Shown here: in pieces, positions 1-10,914 of the stretch
Layout of the letters: every line of letters starts with the position of its first letter
How positions within the stretch are numbered: the stretch's first letter is position 1
Program-made: the position numbers and the translations under genes
NCBI GenBank assembly: GCA_019828595.1
Contig: JAHQRK010000007.1
Span: forward strand, 1,736,001 to 1,800,000
DNA: 64,000 bases
Reading direction: 5' to 3'
From: Aphanomyces cochlioides
Lineage: Eukaryota; Oomycota; Saprolegniomycetes; Saprolegniales; Verrucalvaceae
The notes under the pieces: generated by a model
Seen by the model: only the letters and a program-made list of their open reading frames with translations
Databases searched by the model: none
What the model was told of the DNA's origin: nothing

Positions 1-1822
1 CACGGACGTCGACAGCATGGCCTTGTTGAAGCATCGTCGTGGATTCGCAGCACTTGCTGCAAACGGCTTGAGCGCAGATGCAGCAAAAGAGTTGGGACCG
101 CAAGAGGGAAAAGGTTCGAGTGCACATGTAGCATTGCGTCGCCGAGTCGTTGAACATAAGCATACCGCCGTTGGAAGCGAGAGCTTCCGTGACGCGGTAA
201 CTCACCATTGTGTCGCAAAGGTGGCCCAGGCAGGAGACAGAGATTTTGGAAATCCACGCGTCAGTCCATGGACTTAATTGCTGATGAGGATGCGACATAA
301 TGAACGACACAACGAGGTCACGCACACCGCGTCGTTCAAGGACAAAACCCCACAAGGCGCCATGGAGACGTGTGAAGTCCTTGGCACTTGCTCGTGATGT
401 TGCCCAGCTCTCACTTCCCGGAATCGTCACACTTTGCCATGCAGAGACGCCTTTTGTCTCGGAGAAACGCTCGTGGTAGCGCATGTAGACCAAATCGCAA
501 GGAGCGGTCGCACCACCATTGCCTTTGAAGATAGACCAGTTCAAAGAGAGGCTGTTGTGGAAGTCCGATGAGAGAACAAACCCTTGGAGGAAGTTTCGAC
601 CAAAGAGCTGCGACATCAAGAAGTGGTGCTTGTCACGAGCATTCATGGCTAGCATAGAGAGAACGTGGTCGATGTCATACGCAGGAGCAACGAGGACAGC
701 CTTGAACGTTGTTTCGGACGCTGACACGGTCGAGAAGACTTGAATGCCGTTGGCTTCACGAACGAAAGACATGTTCGTCTCGGCAATAGATATGAGGCGA
801 TTCACTGCCGCTCGACCAGTTCGGAGGTACTCTGGTACAGTTTCGGGCGTGAGCTTGACGTCACGAGGACCAGATGAGGCAACATCAGTGAATGTCGACG
901 AGTGGGTTCCTTCAGACGCATTATCCGACGCACTGCAATCCGTGGACGAGTCAGCACTTGAAAGTCCTTGGGTTGTTTCAGCCAAGCACGCAGCACACAC
1001 GTGGTATTCACTTGGGGCACAGCCTTGGACGAGGTAAAATTTACGCACGCACCGAAAGCACTTCGAGGTGGCACAAACACTGCAAAAGAGCGGTGGCCGA
1101 GACTCTGAAAAGTGCTTCGAGCATGTTGTACACGACGGTGTCGGATGGGGACAAGATGTATACAGTGAGAGTTTGGAAAGTAGGAACGAGCTGCAAATGT
1201 ACGAGAGACGACTCAAGCCTCGCAGCCAAACATACAATCGGTTAGCCACAGAAACGGCAGCTGACGGGTCCTTGCAGGGACCTGAAAAGGTCAAGAAGAC
1301 GTGAATACCGCTTGAGCCAAGGTCTTGGACGACAACACCACTATGCGACAGCGGCATTGTTCGTGTGTTGGAATCGAGCATATCGGTCAGTTGCGGGTGG
1401 CTATCCCATGCCGAGACAAACGTGTGGTCATCTACAGCCGTGTTGACTTTGGCGAAGAGTAGATTTCTCGGCGGCTGAGTCGTGTTTGGCTCTGGGATTA
1501 CAAGAGTGTGGATAGACAGTCCATGTCGCGAATAGTGAACTTGCGCATCGATGCAGTCAAAGAGTTCTTCCATGATAAATCGAAAAAGGGGTGCCGATGA
1601 CGTCGATAGAATCGATACGATCGTGTCAAAGTGATTCGGGGCGAGTGTGATCGCGCCTGTCATCGTGTACAAATCGTCCGCGCGTCGGTCGAAGAGTCGC
1701 ACGTTGTCTTTCTCGGCCATGAACGACATGGTCGCTTGGTGACTGAGCAAGAAATCCTTCGTAGTCGCTCCGCATCGAATAAATGACGCTTCCAGCTCCG
1801 GGGAGATCGCGACGTGGCTCAT
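1..1822 (-). CDS. FYVE-type zinc finger / START-like protein, 3' part beyond the window
   Basis: One uninterrupted frame runs from an ATG at 1822 (MSHVAISPELEASF) to the window edge, about 607 residues without a stop or intron. Two similar modules are visible. The first is a START-like half followed by a cysteine cluster (C-T-T-C about 690 nt into the frame, then FCSVCATSKCFRC and VCAACL), which looks like a FYVE-related zinc finger. The second is another START-like half (EYLRTGRAAVNRLIS onward) and a second cysteine cluster near the edge (CYMCTRTF, CCICAQAVCSKC). Proteins with START-like and FYVE-like domains form a large oomycete family thought to bind lipids or phosphoinositide membranes; no substrate can be named here. 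The stop codon lies outside the window. Antisense frames in the same interval are shadows. Family assignment is by pattern, so moderately sure; coding status is well supported. Confidence 0.82.
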   Translation of the reverse strand, partial: MSHVAISPELEASFIRCGATTKDFLLSHQATMSFMAEKDNVRLFDRRADDLYTMTGAITLAPNHFDTIVSILSTSSAPLFRFIMEELFDCIDAQVHYSRHGLSIHTLVIPEPNTTQPPRNLLFAKVNTAVDDHTFVSAWDSHPQLTDMLDSNTRTMPLSHSGVVVQDLGSSGIHVFLTFSGPCKDPSAAVSVANRLYVWLRGLSRLSYICSSFLLSKLSLYTSCPHPTPSCTTCSKHFSESRPPLFCSVCATSKCFRCVRKFYLVQGCAPSEYHVCAACLAETTQGLSSADSSTDCSASDNASEGTHSSTFTDVASSGPRDVKLTPETVPEYLRTGRAAVNRLISIAETNMSFVREANGIQVFSTVSASETTFKAVLVAPAYDIDHVLSMLAMNARDKHHFLMSQLFGRNFLQGFVLSSDFHNSLSLNWSIFKGNGGATAPCDLVYMRYHERFSETKGVSAWQSVTIPGSESWATSRASAKDFTRLHGALWGFVLERRGVRDLVVSFIMSHPHQQLSPWTDAWISKISVSCLGHLCDTMVSYRVTEALASNGGMLMFNDSATQCYMCTRTFSLLRSQLFCCICAQAVCSKCCESTTMLQQGHAVDVR

Positions 1823-3111
1823 TTGAGTCGATCTGTCCAACGCGCGTTTGTTCTGCCAATGGTCCCAGTTGGATGTGCTTCAAATAAAGTGGAATTCCCT
1901 TAAATCCACTGAAGGGAGCATCGAGATTGGTAATGCCACCAATTCCCTCATCTAAGTACATCCGCCGTCGCCGCCGTGGAAAAGGTCCAAACCATGAGGT
2001 TGGGTCTCAATCATCCACCCGCTTGATACAAAGGGCTAAACACGAGGGAGGATCGTCGTGTTTCACGCAGGCGAGAGTGTGTGAGACGAGGGATCTCAAC
2101 GAGTGCGTTATACTTAATTAAGGCACAGGGAGCATGTAATTCGCCAAGTCAATCATAACTCAAGCTTGAGATATGTCGCAGCCTCAACTTTGTCTTCGTG
2201 GGACTTTCTGTATGAGCAAGCTCGTTGTCCTCGTGCCGTCGTCCATAACATGGCCATAGCATGGGCATAGCGCCAAGCGACAGTGGTGACCCCTCGCCTG
2301 CGTTAGCACGCTTTCAAGCCAGAAATGTTCGTGTTGACAACTTCGCTGCAGCTGATTGATTCCACTTGGCATATGGACGAGCTGTAATAGATGTTTTCTC
2401 GTCGAATCTCTGTTTGCAACCTTGGCAAAATGGACATGACAAGCGGAAATGATAGATCCGCCAAGCGCACCAGCTGCTGCATCGTGTTCTTCTCCAGCTG
2501 CACTTCAAAAGGATGAGTGAAAGACAACGTCGGGCAACAATGGATAACAAGTCCCGCGACAACCACCAGTTCGATGCATCCATTGGGTTTACCACACATC
2601 GCTATCGCTGCCATGATCGATGAACACCTCCAACTCTCTCCATGGAGCTCGAAATATATACGCCGTGCGACTTCGTGAGTGCTCCGTCGTCCACACTCTG
2701 CTGTACTCACATAAGCGATTTCCACGAAAGTCCCACCAAGCAAACACGGGTCTGATAATCCTCAACGAACTCAACTCGGACCCACAAGACGCCAACACAA
2801 CCGTAGTTGCGCCATGCTGCAGTCGGCAAACTCGCGGCCCTTTCCTGCGTCGCCGCGTTGCGTCTTCTTCGAGTCGCAGTCCATCGTCTATCCCACTCGA
2901 TATGGACAGGACGTCGAGAAAAAAGTGCGCGGGTCTGCTGACATCGCTCAAAATAGTTCGAATAATTGACTGAAATAGTTCGCTCAAGATAGTCCTCATA
3001 GACTGTGCAGTGGACTGCAACAGGACGCGCATGGCAAAGATTCAGCGATGGTTTTCGCGCTCTTCGGACGACGTTGGGGAAAGAGTTCTAGCTTGATTGC
3101 CCAAATGGACT
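1823..3111. other. intergenic, no confident gene
   Basis: This lies between the start of the FYVE/START gene and the end of the 941-aa gene, both on the minus strand. The longest minus frame (2303-2743) has no ATG-supported structure and no recognisable domain; the overlapping frame 2589-3032 is equally featureless. It may hold the promoter of the FYVE/START gene or a decayed gene. I see no repeat or RNA gene. Confidence 0.4.
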
Positions 3112-6100
3112 TCAAAAGGAGGGGACTGCCGTGTCAAGCCAACGTGGAATTGAGTTTCGCGATGAGCTAGAGAGAGATTTGGGTGTGAGAGAGATTCCCC
3201 ATTTGTTGCGCACCTCGTCGAGCTGCACACGGTCCCTGCTTTGCGCGTCTGTCAGTTGCGGATACGAGCTCGCACAGATTTCGCCACGTTTTTTCAGCCA
3301 TGATACATACATGGGTATCGTGAAATCGCACGAGTCCAAGAGGACGGACCACTACCGACAACTCATTTAAACATGTCGTCCATGGAGAGTGTACCTGCAG
3401 CGGGAGTTGCAGCAAGATCTTGGGGTCTTTCCCCCGAAGGATCGAATGCTTTTGCCATGGCTACAACGAGAGAGAGAACGTCATGCTCAGCATGTCGATG
3501 CCAGTTTTCGTACCTTGAGCACCTTTTCGTCCATGGTATGAAATAAATATTGATCGAGATTCTGCATTTGGTTTGCCAGCACGACTTCTTTCGACAGCGC
3601 GGTGGCGGATTTCTTCTTTGTCGATGGCGCATGCTCCAGGATGATATCGCACGGAGCGAAGAGGAGAGCGAGGACTTGGAGCCATTCCATGATCCCCCCA
3701 ACGAGATGAGCAGGTCCTACAACGTAGTAATCAACATTGAAGCAACGATACAAGTCTTACGAGTGGAATCCCCAAGTGGCGCGACGCACTTCTGCGCTTG
3801 ATACAGCCCACAGACAACGTACAAGACGTCCATCTTGAATTGGTCCAGGCGTGCTCTTGATGGCTCGAGGCATCTGTAGAGAGCTGTAAAGCAGTCAAAG
3901 CTGTGCGCGATGATTTTCCAGCACAGTCCTGAAATCGTCTGGGGAATCAACGGAGTCCCGAACGGCATCGTGCATCCGTGGACGAGCCGCCGCACGAGCA
4001 TTTGGACGCGGAAGATAAAGCACTGGACTCCTCCCGTCACGCGGGTATCGTTAAAGTAAGGTTTGTTGGCTGTCCATGCTTGCTCGATGGCATGTGGGAA
4101 GTAAGAGAGTGCGCACTCTTGTCGCCACTACAATCGTGTAAATCTGTGGTCAGGAATCGTTGTTGGGGTACCTCATTGTAGACGTAATGAAGCACAGTGT
4201 GCGCCGTCGACGTGAGGAAGCCGTCGATTCTGTCAAATGTTTTGAACGACCAGTGCATGGCTGGGTCGGGATCGGGATGCTCGAGCCCCAGCCTTGGTCG
4301 TAAATGGTGCTGCCACGTGTCTACCAAGAGCAACAAACCTGAGGCTGTCTCGATGAGCGCTTCGAGAGACGCAGTGTCTGTGTCTTCGATCGAGACGAGA
4401 ATGGACTGGCAAAAGGAGTCCACTTCTTCATCGACAACTTGGATGAAGAGTCGCACGAGTTCCAAGTGGATCTCCGACCCGACTCCCCACTGCAAGCAGT
4501 CCCCAACGTCATATAGAGCCGCAGCGATCGATTCCGCGCGGGCTCGCGTCAAATGTTCCTGCAATCGAACTGGATGGCTATACTGCCCCGTGGAGGGAAC
4601 GAATTGGCCAACATAACGGGAATTGTCAACGTTGCAGTCGCGCTGGAGAACTTCTCGGATGGCAGAGCGCACGTAGCGGGAAAAGATGAAGCGAATGGGT
4701 CGCAAGACAGGCGTGATCGAGGACCAAATGCCGCGAAGGATCGCGCGGCGAACAAAGTCAGAGAAGGGAACACAGTCGTTGATGTTGTCCAAGAGCGCAA
4801 AGAGACGCTGGCCGGCGTGGATGCGACAACGAGGGTCCGACGGAGCGAGACGTAAATTCGCATCTATCGGAAGCCAGTTTTCAAGTTGCATCTTTGCAGA
4901 CCCTGCAATGGTCGCGAGGACGTTGTTGTCTTCCTTTCTGTACGCTGTGATCGTCCCGACCATCCATGTCGACTGGGTTTCGTCCTTTGAGATCTGAATC
5001 AGGACCGACCAGCCGATGCATGCCTTGAAATCCACGCGCAACTTGTTCTTGCATCGAGCCTGGACTGTTTCGAGATCACTCATCAGGACAAAAGCGCGGT
5101 CAATGATGAGATTGGGAGCAGAGACAGCCGACATGTCGGATAGATCGACGGTTTGTTGGATCCAAAGTCCGTGATGTGCTGGATCCGCGATGAGAATGTC
5201 CATGTCCTTCATGGCGAGGGCACGCGGTGACGTTGTGGTGAACTTGAACGACCGCTTGGACACATCTTTTACGGGTAGGCTTTCAATACAGTTGCTCGAG
5301 CGTGGAATGGAGAGCAAGAGAGGAAATGCACGCGGGAAGATATTCGCGTCAATGTCCGCTCTCTTCGTGATCCAATTCGGGGGAAAGTATGACACGAACG
5401 GCAGTTGCATCGACAGCGTCGCCTTGTCCAGCCATCCTGTCGCGTCGTTGACTACTTCACGGATCCGTCGGTCGATGACTTTATGCAGTAAGGGGCCGTA
5501 GACGTAGTCGACCAACGCGACAATTCGTTCGATGGCATCGTGGCATGGATCAAGAGAAGGGAAGAGACTGGCGATGCCAATTCCCGATATGATGACGCAG
5601 AAGGCGTCAATGTCGTCTTGGACCATCGGCGGCAATGACCGGCTCAAGCTGTCGAGCGTATTCAGCGATAGTTTCTCAACGGCGCTGCGTCTTGTGTCGA
5701 GGAAGAGCTGCCATGCTTCTGGTGTTGGATTGAGCTTCATGCACTTGATGAGCAGATTGATATCCCATGGCGCCGCGAGAGCGACGACTTCTTGGAGAGA
5801 GGTCCACATGCCATGGGTGAGCTCTTCCCCGAGGAGCTTGAGACGTTCGTCGAGGGATTTCGTCAAGACGGCATCGCTCGATTCCTGCTTGTCGAGGGGA
5901 GCTGGAGACAATCGCCTCCGACATCGAAGTTCCACGGCGGCTGCCCGGGCTTCGATGAAGATGCGTGTTGCTTCGTTGAGACGACTGTCGTCGGCCTTGT
6001 TGCGGCTCGAATATGGCTCGTGCAATATTGTAGCGACGTCGCCGAGGAGCTGTCTAACCTCTAATTCGTCCGGCGGACATCCCAATCCATCCATGTGAGG

Positions 6101-6121
6101 CAGCATGGGCAGTATTTTCAT
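3112..6121 (-). CDS. conserved-looking protein of unknown function, 941 aa, five exons
   Basis: Exons: 4172-6121, 3761-4127, 3514-3716, 3395-3460, 3112-3351. Introns are 43-53 nt, all start with GTA and end with TAG, and phases (0,1,0,0) keep one frame of 941 residues from ATG 6121 to the stop at 3112. The start is the first in-frame ATG (MKILPMLPHMDGLG). The protein is mostly alpha-helical in character, without signal peptide or clear membrane segment. The long middle part is rich in leucine and acidic or basic heptad-like stretches, and the C-terminal exons carry a basic patch. I do not recognise the family. Helical vesicle-tethering or CCDC142-like proteins are possible comparisons but unproven. 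The next gene's end (6295) is only 173 bp upstream and on the same strand. Confidence 0.8.
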
Positions 6122-6294
6122 GCCCGTGCCGCGCGAACTGTCCGTGGCAAGGCAGAGCGAAACTGCCGTCGATTGTGAAACCGACGAAACGATTCAGCCA
6201 ATTTAGCTCAGTTGACATTCACAGCTTCGAAAGCAAAATGTGAAAATGAATTATGGAGAAGACGACGGGCATCTTTGCTTTGTACAAAGGTGGT

Positions 6295-7697
6295 CTATCT
6301 CGAAAGAGAGAGATCGGTCTCCTGTGGCGGCGGTGGCGGTGGATTGCTCCATTCGCAAGGTCGCAGGATTTCACCAGCGCTGTCGTCGGTGTCTCTCGAC
6401 ACGCTCTTGAGCAAATCCTTCGCGATGCGGTCTTGCTCGGCTTGCATAAGCTTCTTCATCGCTTCCTGCACGGAGATCGCAGGGCCATTGGGGAAAAGCT
6501 TCTTGAGCGCTGCGTTTTCCTTGACTTGAGGGGATTCGTCCTTGGGGGAAGAAGCCCTCGACGTCGTTCTCTGGAGTTGGCATCTCGCCATGTACTTCAC
6601 AGACGCATCCAAGTTGGTCGAAAGCAGCTCGATCTCCTTGCAAATGCGTCGGTTCGCTTCGTGGCCACGAGGAAGCTCCATGACAAAGTTGGACACTTCA
6701 TCTTGCAGCATGTAGCAAAACTTGATTCGGTCTTCCAAGTCCTGAAGCTCGCTTGGCGATGCATCTTCTTGTCGCGACAACATGTCAACCTTTTGAACTT
6801 GGCGCTCGAATTGCTCCAGGGATAACTGTGTTTTCTCCAAGATCACTGCCGTGCTAGCGGTTTCTTTGTGAAATGACGACGCCTACGCCCACAGCTTCAA
6901 TCATGGCCAAGGATTTACGTAGTTGTACCGAGAGAGGACTTCGTGGAGGGCTCCTTGATGGACTCGTTGTCTTTGAGAACACAGTTGACGACCGCGTAGG
7001 AGAGCTCGATCCTGGCTGCAAGCATGGCAGCGTCGCAATGTGTTCCTGCAAGAACTTGGGCACCGCAGCATCCAACGCCTAGAAGAATAGAGTGTGATTC
7101 AATTCCAAGAACGAGCTGCGTGGTACCAAGTGAGCGTATTTCTTCAAAGCCATGATGCCAATGGCTTCGAGAAACATGGCGTAGGTGATCCGACGTTCGC
7201 CCTTGAGTTTGACTTTGCAAAATGTCAAGTCCACGTCCGTCATTGTGAACGTCGAGCCGAGAAGATGAGGACACTCGCGGCAAAACTTGGCAAAGTTGAC
7301 ATTGTCTACACATTCTCCCTTGAGCTACCCAACAAGGAGCGCAAATATACCGAGGGTATGCTCCGATGTTCCCTGTGTACTTGTCCGTCCAAACTTGCAG
7401 TAATACTGAAAGACAGCTCGAAGAAGCGTATGCGGGTCATTGGGATCACCTTGGAGCACTACTGCTGGCGCTGGAGGAGGCGACGGCTCAAGAGTAGCGA
7501 GAGACATGGATCTCTGGAGTATGCGGGACTTTTTGCGCTCTTGGTAGAGGTAATGCGGGTCATTGGGATCAAATCGAGTCGGCTACGTCGTTGTCAACAT
7601 CGCTAGTGAGACCAATTACCTCATTGACAGTCGTGCTAAATAGCTTGAGAGAGCCGAGGCGGTCAGTGTTCAACGAGGTGAAGACGTCGCGCTCCAT
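6295..7697 (-). CDS. p25-alpha/TPPP domain fused to a syntaxin Habc-like domain, 393 aa
   Basis: Exons: 7620-7697, 7381-7582, 7127-7305, 6887-7078, 6295-6825. Introns are 37, 75, 48 and 61 nt and phases agree. Residues 1-150 form a p25-alpha domain as in tubulin polymerization-promoting protein (NNVNFAKFCRECPHL, ITYAMFLEAIGIMALKKYA), expected to bind and bundle microtubules. A Ser/Pro-rich linker (about residues 165-215) follows. The last exon encodes a helical segment clearly related to the N-terminal part of the neighbouring Qa-SNARE at 8454 (LEQFERQV versus LEQYQRQV; LQDLEDRIKF versus QQDLEDRIKY), but without a SNARE motif, ending in a poly-proline tail. If the last intron were retained, translation would stop at 6854 and leave a plain 227-aa TPPP. 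The last exon has no ATG of its own at a sensible place. A 19-bp direct repeat (7430-7448, 7553-7571) encodes DPNDPH twice. Confidence 0.72.
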
Positions 7698-8453
7698 CGC
7701 CCCTCAGGGGTAAATATAGTCTAGCGAAACCGAGTCATGCAAGGTTTCCCCAGCAGTTACACAATGAGCAACTTGAAGATTGCTCATGATACATTGCCAT
7801 CAGTCCTACACTTTCAACGCCGCGTTGTAACCTTTCCAACAACACTGCAGCCCTGTGAAGGGCGACTTAACTGTCCTTTGATCAAAATGTGCATCTCGAT
7901 GTCCGTTCTCCGATTTGAAACCACGAAAAAAAGTGCGTCGACCACGAAGTTCAAATTTGAATTTTTCCACACTCTCCTCGAACAAAGCATGGAGCTCATA
8001 TCGCGAGGATAACAATTCGTCATGCAGATGAGATGAAATCGAGTTGATGGGAAGTGTGGTCGAGCCTGTGGATGAAAAATATCTTTGCAATCCATCGCTT
8101 TCGTCATCACGCCCCTCTCTGTTTCATATCAAGGACTTGATACCTTAGGGACGATCGGCACCTAGCACGACCACGATATGCATCATGATGGAAAGGTCTC
8201 AAGCAGGATGGAAGGGGCCCGCGAGCATGATCCAGCGATACGTAGAGCACGTCGTCGTAGAGGTCCCTCGACAGACGGAGATCGAACTTTGTAGAGTTAT
8301 GTCCTTTCCCATGTTGTGATTCGTACTTAATTGGAACTTTCTCCACGCACTTAAAAGAGTACATTGATCTTTTGAATTCAGTTCTCTACCAAACAAACCC
8401 ACACCTCGTCCTTTGGGCCGCCGTCCGCCCGCTGAACAGAAGCCGAGAGAGAG
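7698..8453. other. divergent intergenic region, no confident gene
   Basis: This is shared upstream DNA of the TPPP-Habc fusion (minus) and the Qa-SNARE (plus). Minus-strand frames at 7806-8110 and 8107-8364 are open, but I could not connect them by splice sites to a recognisable protein. Probably it holds both promoters, perhaps with gene debris. Confidence 0.4.
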
Positions 8454-9164
8454 ATGAGTTTCGCAGACATTGCGTCGAAATCGACGGATTTCCCATCATC
8501 ACAGAGCGCTGCGGTAGTATCTTCCACGATGAAGAATGTGCCGCTCTTGGACAAACTGGGGCTCAAGCTCGAACAGTACCAACGACAAGTAGGTGCAGTG
8601 CGAAGGCAAGCGCAGAATGCACCATCAACGATCGAAGCACAACAGGATTTGGAAGATCGTATCAAGTATGCGTGCATGCTACAAGATGAGATTGCAAAGT
8701 TGCTCCCTCAACTACCACGAACGCCCGCAATGGAAGTGAGTCGACGAAAGCTCTTGAAAGATTTTGAGCGCATTTCGAATCAACTCGAAGCGGCAGTGCA
8801 AGACTTGGCGAATGCACAAATGAAACAGTCAGATGCAATGCGCCAAGAAATCGAACGAGGCGATGGATCCTCGAGTCTTCACGCGACGATCAATGGTCAA
8901 GTGATTGAATTCAAACAACTTGACAACGAGATCGCACACAACGAAGCTTTGATCGAAGAACGAGCGAAAGACATTGATCGTATCCACCAAAGCGTCGCTC
9001 AGGTCAATGAAATCTTTCGCGATTTGGCCGCGATTGTCAACGAACAACAAGGAGCGATCGATGACATTGGAAACCACGTCGAAGAGTCGTTGGCACAAAC
9101 TCAGCAAGGTCTGGCCGAAGTAAAGAAAGCTGCCGCGAACCAAAGCAGTTGCCGCATCATGTAG
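8454..9164 (+). CDS. Qa-SNARE (syntaxin-like) lacking a transmembrane anchor
   Basis: Single exon, 236 aa, from ATG 8454. It has an N-terminal Habc-like three-helix region (about residues 30-130) and a Qa-SNARE motif (about 155-215) reading EERAKDIDRIHQSVAQVNEI, then FRDLAAIVNEQQGAIDD with the central-layer glutamine. In place of the usual C-terminal membrane helix it ends SSCRIM, a cysteine four residues from the end that resembles a CaaX prenylation box. Qa-SNAREs drive membrane fusion, the syntaxin 7/12 and PEP12 types on endosomes; a lipid-anchored form would be attached only to the cytosolic leaflet. The transcript is complete: the stop follows immediately and no further exon with a hydrophobic stretch is seen downstream. 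Its Habc region is related to the last exon of the divergent neighbour. Confidence 0.88.
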   Translation: MSFADIASKSTDFPSSQSAAVVSSTMKNVPLLDKLGLKLEQYQRQVGAVRRQAQNAPSTIEAQQDLEDRIKYACMLQDEIAKLLPQLPRTPAMEVSRRKLLKDFERISNQLEAAVQDLANAQMKQSDAMRQEIERGDGSSSLHATINGQVIEFKQLDNEIAHNEALIEERAKDIDRIHQSVAQVNEIFRDLAAIVNEQQGAIDDIGNHVEESLAQTQQGLAEVKKAAANQSSCRIM

Positions 9165-9475
9165 ACATCCCTACGGCGTGCATGGTGTCGAATTGGGCCA
9201 TAACTTATATGCATTTCTTTAGGTCGATTACTTTCTCGTTGTCGTCACGCAGTCGACATCCTCCCTCAATGACATCACCTGAACAAACACTGCGATATCA
9301 TTGGTCGAAGAATTTTATTATAACCAATCAAATGTCAAAAATGTCAAGAAAGAGATATGATTGGCTCATTTTGTAACCGAAACATGTCCATCATGATCTT
9401 GTTGATGGACCAGCATGGACAGTTCATGGACATTTGCTGGATGAAGCTTACTTGGCATTCTTCTCCTTCGTTCCC

Positions 9476-10495
9476 ATGCGTCTCCTTATCTTTTTGTCTT
9501 ACTTTCTCACTGCTGCGTTCGCCCAGAGCGATGTCACGATTGAGCCAAATGTTCTCGTGTCCAGACCTGGAGTTTGCAAAGGTTCAGGACCAACGACAGA
9601 CTGCACAAAGTTTGGCGCAGACTATTCATGCGTCGCTGTGGAGTCGAACATTCCAGGCATGGAAGTGTTGTCGCAGTGTGTGCGAGGGAAAGCATGCGGG
9701 AGCAACATCAATGGGAAATGTCCGACGTTTACAAGCTGGCCTGCGAAAATGCGAGTGGTGCAACCTATTTGTGCGTTCACTGAAGTGCCCAACTGCGAGA
9801 ATGCGCTGAATGCAGATGGGACTTCGATTGTCACGGCGAACTCCAACAAGACTGTGGCATGCTTTGGTGCGACGTTTGTGAGCGGCAATGTCACCAAGAC
9901 AGTCAATGGCATTTACAAATGCGTCGACCAAAAGATGTACCAAGACAGAGCAATGGGTTACCTCGACTTGACAGAGAAGCACCTTCATGCATGTGCTGGC
10001 AACGTGACCACAAACAGTAATGGAGTTCATACGACGTTGGGACTGTGCAATGCCCACGGGACTTGTACTCCAACGTCGCCCCTCGGAAGTGAGTATGGCT
10101 GCCTCTGCAACTCTGGCTATAGCACGAAGGACAAGTGTCTTGTTCCAGTCGGCAACGTTTGCGATGGTTTTGGCCAATGCGGCAGTAATGGCGCTTGCAG
10201 TCCCAAGACGGGTCAATGCGTGTGCAAGCCAGGGGCGACAGGCGACCAGTGCGCATTGTGCGATGTGTCAGCTCCAAAGGAGACAGTGTGCAATGGACAT
10301 GGCAATTGTGGCATTGACGGTAAGTGCCTGTGTTCACCTGGTCGGGAGGGACTTCAATGCGAGACTGTGTCGAAGCCCCCACCCACATCGAAAGTCCCTC
10401 GAGCGGCTGGCACAGACGCCATCGTGTCACCCTTATCCAACTCAGCCGTTGCGGCGACCTTGTCGTTGATGTCGCTGGTCATTTTGCTCGTGTAA
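9476..10495 (+). CDS. secreted, probably GPI-anchored EGF-like protein
   Basis: The open frame reaches up to 9434, but the ATG at 9476 gives a clean signal peptide (MRLLIFLSYFLTAAFAQ), so it is the preferred start; the product is then 339 aa. The mature protein is rich in cysteine pairs and N-glycosylation sites. The C-terminal third has EGF-like repeats with the typical CVCKPGATGDQC and CLCSPGREGLQC patterns. A Ser/Pro linker and a hydrophobic tail (VAATLSLMSLVILLV) end the protein, as expected for a GPI signal or a single membrane anchor. Single exon. Such oomycete proteins are usually cell-surface or wall proteins; the ligand is unknown. Confidence 0.88.
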   Translation: MRLLIFLSYFLTAAFAQSDVTIEPNVLVSRPGVCKGSGPTTDCTKFGADYSCVAVESNIPGMEVLSQCVRGKACGSNINGKCPTFTSWPAKMRVVQPICAFTEVPNCENALNADGTSIVTANSNKTVACFGATFVSGNVTKTVNGIYKCVDQKMYQDRAMGYLDLTEKHLHACAGNVTTNSNGVHTTLGLCNAHGTCTPTSPLGSEYGCLCNSGYSTKDKCLVPVGNVCDGFGQCGSNGACSPKTGQCVCKPGATGDQCALCDVSAPKETVCNGHGNCGIDGKCLCSPGREGLQCETVSKPPPTSKVPRAAGTDAIVSPLSNSAVAATLSLMSLVILLV

Positions 10496-10914
10496 GCTAA
10501 CGATAATAGCTGTCCCCTTGAGTGTTTTCACCGTCGCCACGCCAACTCTTTCGCCATGTAACATGGTCTGTCGAACGTACAACTGACAAATTTTGATAGA
10601 GTCCATCGACCGTGGAGCTGATATTTCGCCCTTGTCGGGTGCACAACCAGCTTCAATGAGGAGGGTTTTGGGTTCATGTTACAAAGCTGTCAAGGGAGAG
10701 GACAAAGACGAGGAAAAGGATTACATTGCACTCGTGTTGGATGAGTAGAGGCCACTGAGACGTCCGACGCCGGGACTAAACGAAGACACCAGATGGACCA
10801 TACGAATCATCGCTTGGATTTATTTTTCGGGGGACGTGGAAACTTTAATGGGTGTGATTCGTACTGTAGTCTATTCGAGTTTAAGGTTCATAGTCTAAAA
10901 GTTAAGTGTCGTCG
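10496..10914. other. convergent intergenic region
   Basis: This separates the ends of the EGF-like gene (plus) and the 573-aa gene (minus). It presumably holds both 3' untranslated regions; no gene, repeat or hairpin of note was seen. Confidence 0.5.

Noticed and set aside
17..1304. Plus-strand small ORFs at the left end
   Set aside because: They are antisense to the continuous FYVE/START frame on the minus strand.
6295..6846. Separate gene for the Habc-like segment starting at 6846
   Set aside because: The apparent start is GTG and lies 8 bases from the TPPP stop; no ATG fits, whereas a normal intron joins it to the TPPP exons in frame.
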